Positions 43,086 to 51,733 of a stretch of DNA of 64,000 nt are shown in pieces (within the stretch, counting starts at the first letter, position 1; every line of letters begins with the position of its first letter). Under the pieces are notes generated by a model. The model searched no databases. It had not been told where the DNA came from and saw nothing but the letters and a program-made list of their open reading frames with translations. The DNA lies in the NCBI RefSeq assembly GCF_009712605.1, contig NZ_WASO01000015.1, positions 248,001-312,000 on the forward strand, written 5' to 3'. The stretch comes from Paludibacter sp. (GTDB lineage Bacteria > Bacteroidota > Bacteroidia > Bacteroidales > Paludibacteraceae). The position numbers and the translations under genes are program-made.

Positions 43086-43340
43086 ATAAATTAATTGATG
43101 TTTTTTTGTTTTTGCAAATATTAGCTTCTGCAAAAATACTGTTTATTTTTCTCTTTATACTTTGGAAATTAGTTGTTTATGTTTACTTGTGTATGCTGAA
43201 GTCTTAGAATTGCACAAGCCTGATTTCAGTCTGCAAAAATAAGGCAAAAAATAAGGTTTTCTATCTCATTTTCATAAAAAATGATGAATTGTATTGATCA
43301 CTTTCTCTGATGAAATATGCTTCCTTGTTTGGATAGATGT

Positions 43341-43382
43341 AAAAAAATAAGGCAGGAAACTGAACATCAGCTTCCTGCCTTA
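43341..43382 (-). terminator. rho-independent terminator of efp
   Basis: Stem TAAGGCAGGAA (43348-43358) pairs with TTCCTGCCTTA (43372-43382); on the minus strand the hairpin is followed by a run of T (A run 43341-43347 on the plus strand). It lies 20 bases past the efp stop codon. Confidence 0.88.
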
Positions 43383-43401
43383 GGAGAATTTTGTTTGGCA
43401 A

Positions 43402-43965
43402 TTATTTTGCTCTTTCTACGTATGAACCGTCACGCGTATCAACCTTGATCTTTTCGCCTGTTTCGATAAACAGAGGAACGCGAACGGTAGCCCCGGTTTC
43501 AACTGTAGCCGGTTTCAATGTGTTAGTAGCGGTATCACCTTTCAGACCCGGTTCTGTATAGGTAATCTGCAATACAACATGAGTTGCAACGTCAGCATAC
43601 AAAACAGTTTCCGATTCTGCATGTGTTACTACTTCAACAGATTCGCCTTCTTTCAAAAAGTCAACGCCATTGATTAATGATTTCTGAATGGAAATTTGTT
43701 CAAATGTCTCGTTGTTCATGAAGTTGTAACCCATATCGTCCTGATAGAGGTATTGATAAGGACGGCGTTCGATACGGACTTCGTCTACCTTGACACCGGA
43801 GTTGAAAGTTTTGTCGATTACACGACCAGATTGTACGTTTTTCAGTTTTGTACGAACGAAAGCCGGACCTTTACCTGGTTTTACGTGAAGGAATTCAACT
43901 ATAAAGTAAAACTGGCCATCAATGTCGAGGCACATTCCGTTTCTGAAATCAGCTGTTGTTGCCAT
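43402..43965 (-). CDS. efp: translation elongation factor P
   Basis: A 187-residue EF-P, standard length, with the three beta-barrel domains: KOW-like N domain (1-65), central OB domain (about 68-125) and C-terminal OB domain (about 130-187, ending [15 protein letters not shown], the family signature). The tip loop is [10 protein letters not shown] with lysine 32, the position that other bacteria modify to relieve ribosome stalling at proline runs. No yeaZ/epmA-type modifier gene is nearby. A consensus promoter lies just upstream at 44065-44095 and a terminator follows, so it is a single-gene unit between radC and the OmpA-family gene. Confidence 0.97.
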   Translation of the reverse strand: MATTADFRNGMCLDIDGQFYFIVEFLHVKPGKGPAFVRTKLKNVQSGRVIDKTFNSGVKVDEVRIERRPYQYLYQDDMGYNFMNNETFEQISIQKSLINGVDFLKEGESVEVVTHAESETVLYADVATHVVLQITYTEPGLKGDTATNTLKPATVETGATVRVPLFIETGEKIKVDTRDGSYVERAK

Positions 43966-44064
43966 AAAAGGTTACTGTGGTTTGATATTGTTAGTGTCCT
44001 GTTAAATCTATATAGTTTGATATCAGGCTACTATTGATTATTAAAATTGTTCGGATTTGGACGA

Positions 44065-44095
44065 CAAAGATAGTTCTATTTGGCGAATTTACAAA
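44065..44095 (-). promoter_or_regulatory. Bacteroidota-type promoter of efp
   Basis: On the minus strand TTTG (44095-44092), exactly 19 bases, then TATCTTTG (44072-44065) match the -33 and -7 consensus (TTTG-N19-TAnnTTTG). It lies between the radC stop (44116) and the efp start (43965), leaving a leader of roughly 95 bases. Confidence 0.8.
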
Positions 44096-44115
44096 GGCTT
44101 TGCGTGTTGAAATAC

Positions 44116-44807
44116 CTACAGCATTCCGTTGTCGGCAAAACTGTAATAATTTTTGTGTCCGATTATCAGATGATCCAGGAGCGAAATGTCGACGATTTTG
44201 CAGGCTTCCGAAAGCTTTTGCGTTATTTTGATGTCTTGCTGGCTTGGTTCAATATTTCCTGACGGATGGTTATGTCCGACAATGATACCGGCAGCAAGTT
44301 TGTCAATGGCCGTTTTTAGTACCAAAGGTATTTCCACAACGGTTTGTCCGGTTCCGCCTTGCGTGAGTTTTACCTGTCCAATGATTTTGTTCGCCCGGTT
44401 GAGCAGAAGCATCCAGAACTCTTCGTGGGGGAGATCGGCCATTTTTGAATGTAGTACTTCGAATACATCTTCACTGGCAAGCACTTTTTTCTTTTCGGCA
44501 GGTTGAGCAGCCTTTCTCCGTCTTCCCAGTTCCATTGCGGCGGCAATTGTAATCGCTTTGGCGCTGCCGATGCCTTTGAAGTTTTTTATGAGGGATTGGA
44601 TGCTAAGTTTGCCCAGTTCGTCGAGGTTAAACTCCACGGAGTGCAGGATGCGTTGCGACAACTCCACTGCCGACTCGCAGGCATTGCCCGATTCTATGAT
44701 AATTGCAAGCAGTTCGGCATCAGAAAGTGATTGAGCCCTTTTAGTAAAAACTTTTCTCTTGGACGATCTTCTTCTTTCCATTCCTTGATATTCAGGTGCT
44801 TGTTCAT
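44116..44807 (-). pseudogene. radC: radC, JAB1/MPN-domain protein, with an apparent single-base frameshift
   Basis: From ATG 44807 one frame reads MNKHLNIKEWKEEDRPREKF then LLKG, the canonical RadC opening. The remaining family sequence (AQSLSDAELLAIIIESG onward) is in a different frame, which joins at about 44735-44745, where AAAAGGGCTCAA would need one more G. The rest is intact: helix-hairpin-helix region (GIGSAKAITIAAAMELGRR), and the JAMM zinc motif VGHNHPSGNIEPSQQD. Joined length is about 230 residues, the normal size. An alternative start at 44781 (MERRRSSKRKVF) would give a 221-residue protein with a non-canonical N-terminus. RadC proteins were named for DNA repair but the function is unsettled. 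A TATCTTTG element lies upstream at 44835-44828. Confidence 0.75.
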
Positions 44808-45009
44808 TGGTATATGTGTTGTTTGTGCAAAGATAAAATATTAAGTTTAATATATAATATAAGGATTGGTTAAATTTGTTTCGGCGGAATTGCTGTAAAT
44901 GAAATGCAATGTGGGTAATTGATGACGTAGTCTTTTGATTACGGGCTAAAACTGAAATGTTTAAATAATTTAAATAACATAAAAACCACTGCTTTTACTA
45001 CAGTCGGAT

Positions 45010-45040
45010 GTTGGTTTGCTTTTAAGAAATTGTATCTTTG
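45010..45040 (+). promoter_or_regulatory. Bacteroidota-type promoter of the sigma-factor gene
   Basis: GTTG at 45010-45013, then 19 bases, then TATCTTTG at 45033-45040, matching the -33/-7 consensus well. It is 85 bases before the sigma-factor ATG. The 44808-45124 gap holds no gene. Confidence 0.75.
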
Positions 45041-45124
45041 TTGCAGTTAATTAATTGTTATTCACATTCTAATTCTACTTGCCTATTGACCAACGTTTAC
45101 TTTTGAACCCTAAATTTAAAAGTA

Positions 45125-45718
45125 ATGCCTATCAATTTGTTGGAAAAGACAGATGATGAGTTGGTGCACCTTTACTTCAAAGGTGATCACGATGCTTTTG
45201 CTGTGTTAATGAGCAGGCATCAGGACAAAGTTTATACGTACATTTACCTTCTCGTACGTAATCGTCAGTTGGCAGAAGATCTCTTTCAGGATACCTTTAT
45301 TAAAGTAGTCACTTCTATCAAGCAGCAGCGTTATGCTGACAATGGAAAATTTGTGGCCTGGGTGAACCGGATTGCACACAATCTTATTATCGATTACTTC
45401 CGTCGCGAACAGGGAGAAAATACCCTTTCACACACCGACTTTGACTATGATGTTTTCAATAATGTCAGGTTGAGTGATTCCACGGTTGAAGAAGAGATGG
45501 TGCGTGAACAGCTGATGTGTAATGTCGCGCGAATGATTGATTTTTTGCCTGATACTCAGCAGGAAGTTGTTCGGATGCGATTTTATGAAGATCTGAGTTT
45601 TAAGGAAATAGCCGACAAAACAGGTGTGAGCATCAATACGGCGCTGGGTAGGATGCGGTATGCTCTTATCAATATGCGAAAGATGGCAGAGGAAAATAAC
45701 ATGGTTTTGAATATTTAA
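45125..45718 (+). CDS. ECF-type RNA polymerase sigma-70 factor
   Basis: A 197-residue ECF-type sigma factor: region 2 (about 25-95; LAEDLFQDTFIKV for core binding, FVAWVNRIAHNLIIDYFRR for -10 recognition) and region 4 (about 135-190; EVVRMRFYEDLSFKEIADKTGVSINTALGRMRYALINMRK, a helix-turn-helix). It has no anti-sigma FecR gene next to it, unlike SusCD-linked factors; instead a 56-codon companion gene follows 68 bases downstream. A consensus promoter lies upstream, so it is expected to be expressed constitutively by the main sigma factor. Its regulon is unknown. Confidence 0.9.
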   Translation: MPINLLEKTDDELVHLYFKGDHDAFAVLMSRHQDKVYTYIYLLVRNRQLAEDLFQDTFIKVVTSIKQQRYADNGKFVAWVNRIAHNLIIDYFRREQGENTLSHTDFDYDVFNNVRLSDSTVEEEMVREQLMCNVARMIDFLPDTQQEVVRMRFYEDLSFKEIADKTGVSINTALGRMRYALINMRKMAEENNMVLNI

Positions 45719-45786
45719 CTTACGGAGAATAATATAAGCAGGGTTTGTGCGTTTATTGTATATAACTAAAAACCAAAACCGTGCCT

Positions 45787-45957
45787 ATGAGAAAAAAATA
45801 CTCTTCCCAATCACATTCAAATACGCTCAAAAAAGAAGTTTCGCCAATACAGTTATCGCCAAGTAAAGCTGTTGTAGACCGTATTCTTGCTTTTTCCTCT
45901 TCCTACTGGACAGCAAGCGGTTTAGACGGAGTAAATGTAGAGCTTATTTTGAATTAA
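45787..45957 (+). CDS. small protein downstream of the sigma-factor gene
   Basis: A 56-residue basic-to-neutral protein (MRKKYSSQSHSNTLKKEVSP... ending ELILN), with the core SPSKAVVDRILAFSSSY. Short proteins of this style, with SPSxxxVDxILAxSxS followed by a hydrophobic end, follow sigma-factor genes in other Bacteroidales as I recall. It has no signal peptide or membrane span. It lies 68 bases after the sigma-factor stop and 35 bases before a strong terminator, so it shares that transcript. A regulatory partner or antagonist of the sigma factor is a guess. Confidence 0.6.
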   Translation: MRKKYSSQSHSNTLKKEVSPIQLSPSKAVVDRILAFSSSYWTASGLDGVNVELILN

Positions 45958-45992
45958 AGCACAAGATCGGGCTGGAGCCTGAAATGTGAAAT

Positions 45993-46032
45993 AAAAAATG
46001 TCGGTACAACTTATTTTGTGCCGACATTTTTT
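45993..46032 (+). terminator. rho-independent terminator of the sigma-factor unit
   Basis: AAAAAATGTCGGTACA (45993-46008) pairs with TGTGCCGACATTTTTT (46017-46032), with one G-T pair and an 8-base loop, ending in a T run. Its A-rich left side would also allow termination on the other strand. Confidence 0.88.
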
Positions 46033-46155
46033 ATCTTTGTATCCGTTTTCTTACAAATTGTAATTCAATATATTAAATTGTAACATTCAGTTATATAGTT
46101 TGTTGTATTGTGTTCGTTTGGCGGAGACGTTTATAATTGCACAAAAAAAATAATT

Positions 46156-47385
46156 ATGTATTCCAAATTAGTAGATCGTTTTCTGAAATACGTGTCGTTT
46201 GTGACTACATCCGACGAAAAAACAGGTCTGACTCCCAGCACTCCGGGACAGTTGATTTTTGCAAATTACCTTGCAGATGAGTTGAAAAACATAGGTTTGA
46301 TAGATGTTTCGGTAAGCGAGTACGGATATGTGATGGGAACACTTCCTTCCAATACAGATCTTGCTGTGCCGACTATCGGATTTATAGCTCATATGGATAC
46401 TAGTCCTGATATGACTGGTAAACACCCGAAACCACGCATTGTGAAGCAATACGACGGTAGTGACATTGTTCTGGACAAAGAAGAAAATATTGTACTTGCT
46501 CCGTCCGAATTTCCTGAATTGCTTCAGTATAAAGGACAGGACATAATTGTTACTGATGGTAAGACCTTGCTGGGTGCCGATGATAAGGCCGGAATTGCAG
46601 AAATTATGACGGCACTTGAAAATCTGGTTGCCAATCCTTCTTTGAAACACGGGAAAATCCGCGTGGCGTTTACTCCTGACGAAGAGATTGGCATGGGAGC
46701 TTCCAAGTTTGACGTAGAGAAATTTGCAGCAGACTGGGCTTATACGCTCGACGGTGGAGAAATTGGTGAACTTGAATACGAAAATTTCAATGCGGCCGCA
46801 GCTACGGTTACGTTCAAAGGCCGCAATGTGCATCCCGGATATGCAAAGCATAAAATGTTGAATTCTATGCGTGTAGCCAATCAGTTTGCGGGAATGCTGC
46901 CACGTCACGAAACTCCAGAGCATACAGAAGGATACGAAGGTTTTTATCACCTCACTTCTATGGAAGGAAACGTGGAAAAAACGACTCTGACCTATATTAT
47001 AAGAGATCATGATCGTGATCGTTTTGAGAAACGTAAAAAAGAGGTGCAGCATTTGGTCAATAAGATCAATTCTGAGTTTCCGGGTTGTGCTTCGGTAGAG
47101 CTGAAGGATCAGTATTTCAATATGCGAGAGAAAATAGAACCGGTTATGCATATTGTGACAATCGCGGAAGAAGCGATGAAAGAGGTGGGCGTAAAACCGA
47201 ACGTGAAAGCTATTCGCGGAGGAACAGACGGATCTCAACTGTCGTTCAAAGGATTGCCTTGCCCTAATATTTTTGCAGGTGGCCATAATTTCCACGGTCG
47301 CTTCGAGTATGTGCCTATTCCATCGATGCAGAAAGCGGTAGATGTGATCCTGAAGATTGTGGAAAAAGTAGCAGGTGTCAACTAA
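46156..47385 (+). CDS. pepT: peptidase T (tripeptide aminopeptidase)
   Basis: A 409-residue M20-family zinc aminopeptidase, standard PepT length, releasing the N-terminal residue of tripeptides in the cytoplasm. Metal-binding and catalytic blocks: [10 protein letters not shown] (about 78-87), [14 protein letters not shown] (about 137-150), [10 protein letters not shown] (about 172-181, with the catalytic glutamate pair), and [13 protein letters not shown] near the C-terminus. The ATG at 46156 ([14 protein letters not shown]) matches the family; the longer frame from 46108 adds a cysteine-rich stretch that is not conserved. It is followed 39 bases later by gcvT, an order common in Bacteroidales. 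Confidence 0.95.
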   Translation: MYSKLVDRFLKYVSFVTTSDEKTGLTPSTPGQLIFANYLADELKNIGLIDVSVSEYGYVMGTLPSNTDLAVPTIGFIAHMDTSPDMTGKHPKPRIVKQYDGSDIVLDKEENIVLAPSEFPELLQYKGQDIIVTDGKTLLGADDKAGIAEIMTALENLVANPSLKHGKIRVAFTPDEEIGMGASKFDVEKFAADWAYTLDGGEIGELEYENFNAAAATVTFKGRNVHPGYAKHKMLNSMRVANQFAGMLPRHETPEHTEGYEGFYHLTSMEGNVEKTTLTYIIRDHDRDRFEKRKKEVQHLVNKINSEFPGCASVELKDQYFNMREKIEPVMHIVTIAEEAMKEVGVKPNVKAIRGGTDGSQLSFKGLPCPNIFAGGHNFHGRFEYVPIPSMQKAVDVILKIVEKVAGVN

Positions 47386-47424
47386 TTCAATGCCGGATTT
47401 TGAAAATTCAACCCTTACAATAAT

Positions 47425-48522
47425 ATGATTAAGACAACTCCATTTACAGAAAAACACATCGCGTTGGGAGCTAAAATGGCTGCTTTTGCGGGTTATAATA
47501 TGCCCATAGAATATAGCGGAATTACAGACGAACACATGACTGTACGTCAGGGTGTCGGAGTATTTGATGTGTCGCACATGGGCGAATTTTGGGTGAAGGG
47601 CGAAAAAGCGTTGCCTTTTCTTCAGCGGATTACATCCAATGACGTATCTGTATTGCCTGTTGGTAAAGCGCAATATTCCTGTTTTCCGAATGGAAAAGGC
47701 GGTATTGTGGACGACTTGCTGGTATATCATTACGAGCCGCAAAAATATATGCTGGTGGTGAATGCTGCCAATATTGACAAAGACTGGAACTGGTGTGTGC
47801 AAAACAACACGGAAGGTGCCGACCTTGAAAACGCGTCCGACCGTATGGCGCAATTGGCGGTACAAGGCCCGAAAGCGGTTGAAGTTCTGCAAAAGCTCAC
47901 TGCTGTCGATTTGTCATCTATCGCTTATTATGCATTCACAACCGGAGAATTTGCCGGAGTGAAAGACGTTATCATTTCCAATACGGGTTATACGGGAGCC
48001 GGAGGTTTCGAGCTCTATTTCTATCCTGAACAGGCCGATATTATCTGGAATGCAATTTTTGAGACAGGGAAAGAGTACGGTATTAAACCGATAGGACTTG
48101 GTGCCCGGGATACATTGCGTTTGGAAATGGGCTTTGCGCTTTATGGCAATGATATAGATGACACCACTTCTCCCATTGAGGCGGGTCTCGGATGGATTAC
48201 CAAATTTGTCGACGGTAAGAATTTTATCGACAGACCTTTGTTGGAAAAACAAAAGGCAGATGGTGTGAGCCGTCGTTTAGTTGGCTTTATCCTAACGGAG
48301 AGAGGTATTCCGCGTCATGATTATCCGATTGTAGATGCAGAAGGTCGTGTTATCGGCAAAGTAACCTCGGGAACTCAGTCTCCGGTTTTGAAAGGTGGTA
48401 TCGGAATGGGGTATGTGGAAACCGCGTTCGCGAAGCCCGAAACACAGATTTTTATCAGCATTCGTAATAAGCCCGTTGCAGCTAAAGTAGTTAAGCCTCC
48501 TTTCTGCAAAGGAGCACTCTAA
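47425..48522 (+). CDS. gcvT: aminomethyltransferase, glycine cleavage T protein
   Basis: A 365-residue T protein that transfers the aminomethyl carbon of glycine to tetrahydrofolate. Visible blocks: [47 protein letters not shown], the glycine-rich [15 protein letters not shown] and [21 protein letters not shown], and a C-terminal barrel with [21 protein letters not shown]. The length is standard (about 360). No gcvH or gcvP is present in the window, so the other components are encoded elsewhere. It lies directly after pepT and probably shares its transcript. Confidence 0.96.
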   Translation: MIKTTPFTEKHIALGAKMAAFAGYNMPIEYSGITDEHMTVRQGVGVFDVSHMGEFWVKGEKALPFLQRITSNDVSVLPVGKAQYSCFPNGKGGIVDDLLVYHYEPQKYMLVVNAANIDKDWNWCVQNNTEGADLENASDRMAQLAVQGPKAVEVLQKLTAVDLSSIAYYAFTTGEFAGVKDVIISNTGYTGAGGFELYFYPEQADIIWNAIFETGKEYGIKPIGLGARDTLRLEMGFALYGNDIDDTTSPIEAGLGWITKFVDGKNFIDRPLLEKQKADGVSRRLVGFILTERGIPRHDYPIVDAEGRVIGKVTSGTQSPVLKGGIGMGYVETAFAKPETQIFISIRNKPVAAKVVKPPFCKGAL

Positions 48523-48570
48523 AATGACCTTTTGAGTTTTGCTTTTTTTGCAAAAATAAACGCTTTGGAC

Positions 48571-48601
48571 TTGTATCTTGCTCCAAAATGCTTTATTTTT
48601 G
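48571..48601 (+). promoter_or_regulatory. Bacteroidota-type promoter of the ferredoxin gene
   Basis: TTG (48571-48573), 20 bases, then TATTTTTG (48594-48601). It lies between the gcvT stop and the ferredoxin ATG at 48638, giving a short leader of about 30 bases. Confidence 0.75.
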
Positions 48602-48637
48602 TGTCGCAAATTAGTACTAATTAAAAATTTCACAAAA

Positions 48638-48805
48638 ATGGCTCACGTAATTTCAGAAGATTGTATTGCATGTGGTTCTTGTATCAGTGAATGTCCTGTT
48701 GAAGCTATCAGCGAAGGCGATATCTATGTAATCGACCCGGATATTTGCACAGATTGCGGAACATGTGCTGATGTTTGTCCTTCAGAAGCAATTCATCCGG
48801 CATAA
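48638..48805 (+). CDS. 2[4Fe-4S] ferredoxin
   Basis: A 55-residue ferredoxin starting MAHVISEDC. Two cluster motifs, CIACGSCISECP and CTDCGTCADVCP, each CxxCxxCxxxCP, are typical of clostridial-type ferredoxins that carry electrons in anaerobes. The upstream in-frame ATG (48578) overlaps the promoter and its extension is not conserved, so it was rejected. It has its own promoter (48571-48601) and terminator (48827-48854), consistent with high, independent expression. Confidence 0.97.
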   Translation: MAHVISEDCIACGSCISECPVEAISEGDIYVIDPDICTDCGTCADVCPSEAIHPA

Positions 48806-48826
48806 CATGCACTATTGCAAGCATTT

Positions 48827-48854
48827 AAAACCACCTCACGGAGGTGGTTTTTTT
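48827..48854 (+). terminator. rho-independent terminator of the ferredoxin gene
   Basis: AAAACCACCTC (48827-48837) pairs with GAGGTGGTTTT (48841-48851) around a 3-base loop, then a T run. It starts 22 bases after the ferredoxin stop. Confidence 0.9.
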
Positions 48855-48876
48855 GTATCTGCATACCATTAAAGAT

Positions 48877-49248
48877 ATGTTAGCACAATTTGTAAAGTTT
48901 TGTGTGGTAGGAGCTTCCGGTACGGTGATCGATTTCGGTCTGACGTATCTTTTTAAAGAGAAGGTTCACCTCAATAAGTATATTTCCAATTCTATCGGGT
49001 TTCTCTCGGCGGCAACATCCAATTATATCCTGAACCGGATATGGTCGTTCGAGAACCACAATCCTGCTATAGGAGAGCAATACATGCTCTTCATGTCCAT
49101 CTCTCTTCTGGGGCTTTTAATCAACAACGGCGTTATTTATCTGTTGACGAAAAAACTTCACATGAATTTTTATGTTGCCAAGGTAATTGCGACGGGAGTG
49201 GTTACGTTGTGGAATTTCGTGATGAATTATTTATTTACGTTCCGGTAA
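48877..49248 (+). CDS. GtrA family membrane protein
   Basis: A 123-residue protein with four predicted membrane segments and the GtrA/DPMS family start MLAQFVKFCVVGASGTVIDFGLTYL and end VVTLWNFVMNYLFTFR. Members help move lipid-linked sugars across the inner membrane or work with polyprenol-phosphate glycosyltransferases. ATG 48877 is preferred: the earlier in-frame codon at 48844 lies inside the ferredoxin terminator hairpin. It is followed 60 bases later by an S4-domain gene. The precise cargo is unknown. Confidence 0.85.
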   Translation: MLAQFVKFCVVGASGTVIDFGLTYLFKEKVHLNKYISNSIGFLSAATSNYILNRIWSFENHNPAIGEQYMLFMSISLLGLLINNGVIYLLTKKLHMNFYVAKVIATGVVTLWNFVMNYLFTFR

Positions 49249-49308
49249 ATTTGACTGTCTTTTACTTCGAGAAACAGCAATTTTCTCTCTGATTTTTTAA
49301 TCTGCAAT

Positions 49309-49722
49309 ATGAAAAACGAAGCGCGTATAGATAAATGGCTGTGGGCGATGCGGTTGTTTAAAACACGCACCATTGCAGCCGAAGCTTGTAAAAAGGGTAG
49401 GGTGATGATTCTGCAAACAGCGGTAAAACCTTCCCGGAATATCAAAGTGGGTGATGTGATCCAGGTGAAACGTTCGCCGGTCGTTTATTCATTCAAGGTG
49501 CTTGCCCTTACAGAAAATAGGTTGGGAGCCAAGTTGGTTCCCGAATACATGGAAAATGTGACAACGGCTGATCAGTTGGAGTTGCTTGAACTGTCGAAAG
49601 TGGCAGGTTTTGTGGGGCGCGACCGAGGAACCGGAAGGCCAACCAAGAAAGATCGCCGCGATTTGGATGCTTTTATGGATGATGATGCACCTTTCTTTGC
49701 CGATGGAGACTGGGAAGATTAA
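49309..49722 (+). CDS. S4-domain RNA-binding protein (Hsp15-like)
   Basis: A 137-residue basic protein. The S4 RNA-binding domain occupies the first 65 residues (ARIDKWLWAMRLFKTRTIAAEACKKGRVMI, then VGDVIQVKR), as in Hsp15/HslR, which binds free 50S subunits carrying nascent chains. The tail is basic then acidic (GRDRGTGRPTKKDRRDLDAFMDDD), a pattern of the Bacteroidota members. It is probably a ribosome-quality or heat-shock factor, inferred from the family. It lies between a GtrA and a DUF4924 gene on the same strand. Confidence 0.85.
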   Translation: MKNEARIDKWLWAMRLFKTRTIAAEACKKGRVMILQTAVKPSRNIKVGDVIQVKRSPVVYSFKVLALTENRLGAKLVPEYMENVTTADQLELLELSKVAGFVGRDRGTGRPTKKDRRDLDAFMDDDAPFFADGDWED

Positions 49723-49838
49723 AATGATTCCAAATTTCAGGTTTCAATATTTCACACTCTGTTGTCCGAATTAAATACATTTGGATCAACAGAGTTAATT
49801 CTCTCCTTTTCTAATTCTCAAATTTTCAAATTGATACT

Positions 49839-50396
49839 ATGTTTATTGCACAGCAAAAGCGAAAAGAAAATATTGCCGAATATGTTCTCTATATGTGGCA
49901 ACTCGAAGATTTGATCCGTGCCTATAAGCTCGATATTGAAACGATTGCGGAAAATGTGATCGATAAAATGGCTTATGGAGAAGCGGAAAAAGCTCAGATT
50001 CGCGACTGGTACGAAAGTTTGATTGAGATGATGCGTTTGGAAGGTGTGCAGGAAAAAGGACATTTGCAATTGGTGAAAAATACCGTGTCGGATGTAACCG
50101 ATTTGCATTATGCTTTGCTAAAATCTCCCAAATATCCCGGATATAGTGCTCTTTTTTATCAGACATTACCTGTTATAGGAGCTTTTCGTCAACGGCAGGA
50201 TAATCCTGATGCAGAAGATATTGAGCTGTGTTTTGTGTTTCTGTATGGGGTCTTGTTGCTTCGTTTGCAAAAGAAAGAGATTTCGCAGGATACGCAGATT
50301 GCCCTTACTCAAATAAGTAAGTTACTTGCACAGTTGTCTCACAATTATAAGCTTTATCTGAATAACGAACTGGAGCTGGCCGAACCGGAACTGTGA
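49839..50396 (+). CDS. DUF4924 family protein
   Basis: A 185-residue, mostly helical cytoplasmic protein starting MFIAQQKRKENIAEYVLYMWQLEDLIRAYKLD, the characteristic opening of DUF4924, a family found in Bacteroidota. Function is unknown. No membrane segment or enzyme motif is visible. It lies 116 bases after the S4-domain gene and converges with the HEPN-like gene on the other strand. Confidence 0.75.
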   Translation: MFIAQQKRKENIAEYVLYMWQLEDLIRAYKLDIETIAENVIDKMAYGEAEKAQIRDWYESLIEMMRLEGVQEKGHLQLVKNTVSDVTDLHYALLKSPKYPGYSALFYQTLPVIGAFRQRQDNPDAEDIELCFVFLYGVLLLRLQKKEISQDTQIALTQISKLLAQLSHNYKLYLNNELELAEPEL

Positions 50397-50454
50397 GGTG
50401 AACATTCAGTGTTTAATATCGTTCGAGGCTATGGGTGTTTCGACGATTAGAAAT

Positions 50455-51081
50455 TCATTTATTCAATTCGTCTATAATTGTAAAGATTGATGATACTGCG
50501 CTTTTTGCAACTGAAATATTCACGGTGTCATTTTTAACTTTTTCTCGTGATAAATGTACTAAGTTCCGGAACTCTCTTAAAAAGTCACTAAGTCTACTTA
50601 TACCTGATTTCAATAAATTGTTTTCCTCGCAAATTTTGATATAATCAATAAAATTGTTTTTGGATTTTATTTGCTTCGCTTCTAAAAATAGTCTGAGGAT
50701 TTCTTCAATTACTCCACCCGATATTATTACAGATTCTTTGTAAAATCCAAGATTTAATAATGAGTGTGCAGTTCCAATGTCTCTTAAAATTATTCCTCTT
50801 TTAAAATCGTCTTTAATGAACTTGTTTAGTCTTTTGCTTAAAGTCGTTTTGTCAACCCTGTACTCATTTTTAATAAAATTCCACGCGATGTCTGCCCTTG
50901 GCTTTTTTGTCGTAGGGGAAGCTTTAGCTTTTTGTTCAAATTCATCCAAATATGTCCAAATTGTACTATAGATAGTTGGCTCAGAGAAATCGATTTTATC
51001 TTTTAATTCTTCAATTAATTGTAATTTAATTGATAAAATTTCATCATCTAGTAGTACGAAACTTCCTGTTTTAGTATTCAT
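50455..51081 (-). CDS. HEPN-like protein of unknown function
   Basis: A 208-residue mostly helical protein when started at ATG 51081 (MNTKTGSFVLLDDEIL); the longer frame uses TTG at 51147 overlapping the tag stop and is less likely. The C-terminal half (about 105-208) has the helical layout and motif of a HEPN-like domain: SVIISGGVIEEILRLFLEAK, then LREFRNLVHLSREKV with the conserved arginine and histidine, then a last helix. Such domains occur in RNases, toxins and helper proteins. It is AT-rich compared with radA and tag just upstream on the same strand, so it may be a later addition to that operon. No antitoxin gene is evident beside it. Confidence 0.55.
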   Translation of the reverse strand: MNTKTGSFVLLDDEILSIKLQLIEELKDKIDFSEPTIYSTIWTYLDEFEQKAKASPTTKKPRADIAWNFIKNEYRVDKTTLSKRLNKFIKDDFKRGIILRDIGTAHSLLNLGFYKESVIISGGVIEEILRLFLEAKQIKSKNNFIDYIKICEENNLLKSGISRLSDFLREFRNLVHLSREKVKNDTVNISVAKSAVSSIFTIIDELNK

Positions 51082-51143
51082 TCTGTTTTCTTCATCTTTT
51101 ATTTTTCCCGCTTGCCCCTCACTGTAGGTTAAAGGAAATCGTC

Positions 51144-51722
51144 TCAATTTTCGTTAGTCGTTACTTCTTCGTGTCTGAAGCAGCACACTAAGTGATCGTT
51201 GATCATCCCGGCAGCCTGCATATAGGCGTAGCAGATAGTGGTGCCCACGAATTTGAATCCCCGTTTTTTTAGATCTTTGCTCATGGCGTCCGATTCGGCA
51301 GTAGAGACAGGCGTTGTTTTCATGTCCGTGATGCCGTGATCAATGGTTTTGCCTCCGGTGAATTGCCAGATGTAACGATCGAAGGAGCCGAATTCTTTTT
51401 GTACCTGCATAAAGGCTCGTGCGTTGGTGATAGTTGCGAGGATTTTTAGCCGGTTGCGGATAATGCCTTCGTCCTGCATTAAGGATTCCACTTTTGTCTC
51501 GTCATAATCAGCTATCAGCCTGTAATCGAAATTATCAAAAGCCTTTCTGAAATTCTCCCGTTTGTTGAGGATCGTATTCCAGCTCAGTCCTGCCTGAAAG
51601 CTGTCGAGCACGATAAACTCGAAATGACGTGCGTCATCATGCAGCGGAACACCCCATTCGGTGTCGTGATATTCAATTGCCAGCGTGTGGTTTGCCGGCC
51701 ATGGGCAACGTTGTTTTTCCAT
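51144..51722 (-). CDS. tag: DNA-3-methyladenine glycosylase I
   Basis: A 192-residue glycosylase that removes 3-methyladenine from DNA. Family blocks: RCPWPANHTLAIEYHDTEWGVPLHDD at the N-terminus (zinc ligand C6 and H18-region), FQAGLSWNTILNKRENFRKAFDNFD, DEGIIRNRLKI, and the C-terminal FVGTTICYAYMQAAGMINDHLVCCFRH that supplies the remaining zinc ligands. Standard length. It starts 11 bases after the radA stop on the same strand, so radA-tag form a repair operon. Confidence 0.95.
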   Translation of the reverse strand: MEKQRCPWPANHTLAIEYHDTEWGVPLHDDARHFEFIVLDSFQAGLSWNTILNKRENFRKAFDNFDYRLIADYDETKVESLMQDEGIIRNRLKILATITNARAFMQVQKEFGSFDRYIWQFTGGKTIDHGITDMKTTPVSTAESDAMSKDLKKRGFKFVGTTICYAYMQAAGMINDHLVCCFRHEEVTTNEN

Positions 51723-51733
51723 TATGTTTTGCG

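Noticed and set aside
44735-44745. Programmed ribosomal frameshift in radC
   Set aside because: The site AAAAGGGCTC resembles a slippery run, but no frameshifting is known for RadC, so a mutation or sequence error is the simpler reading.
46168-47892. 574-codon open frame on the minus strand
   Set aside because: It lies fully antisense to pepT and part of gcvT, which have clear family motifs; its translation is rich in H, R, F and C with no domain pattern.
48844-48876. Upstream start for the GtrA-family gene
   Set aside because: Lies inside the ferredoxin terminator hairpin and adds residues not typical of the family.
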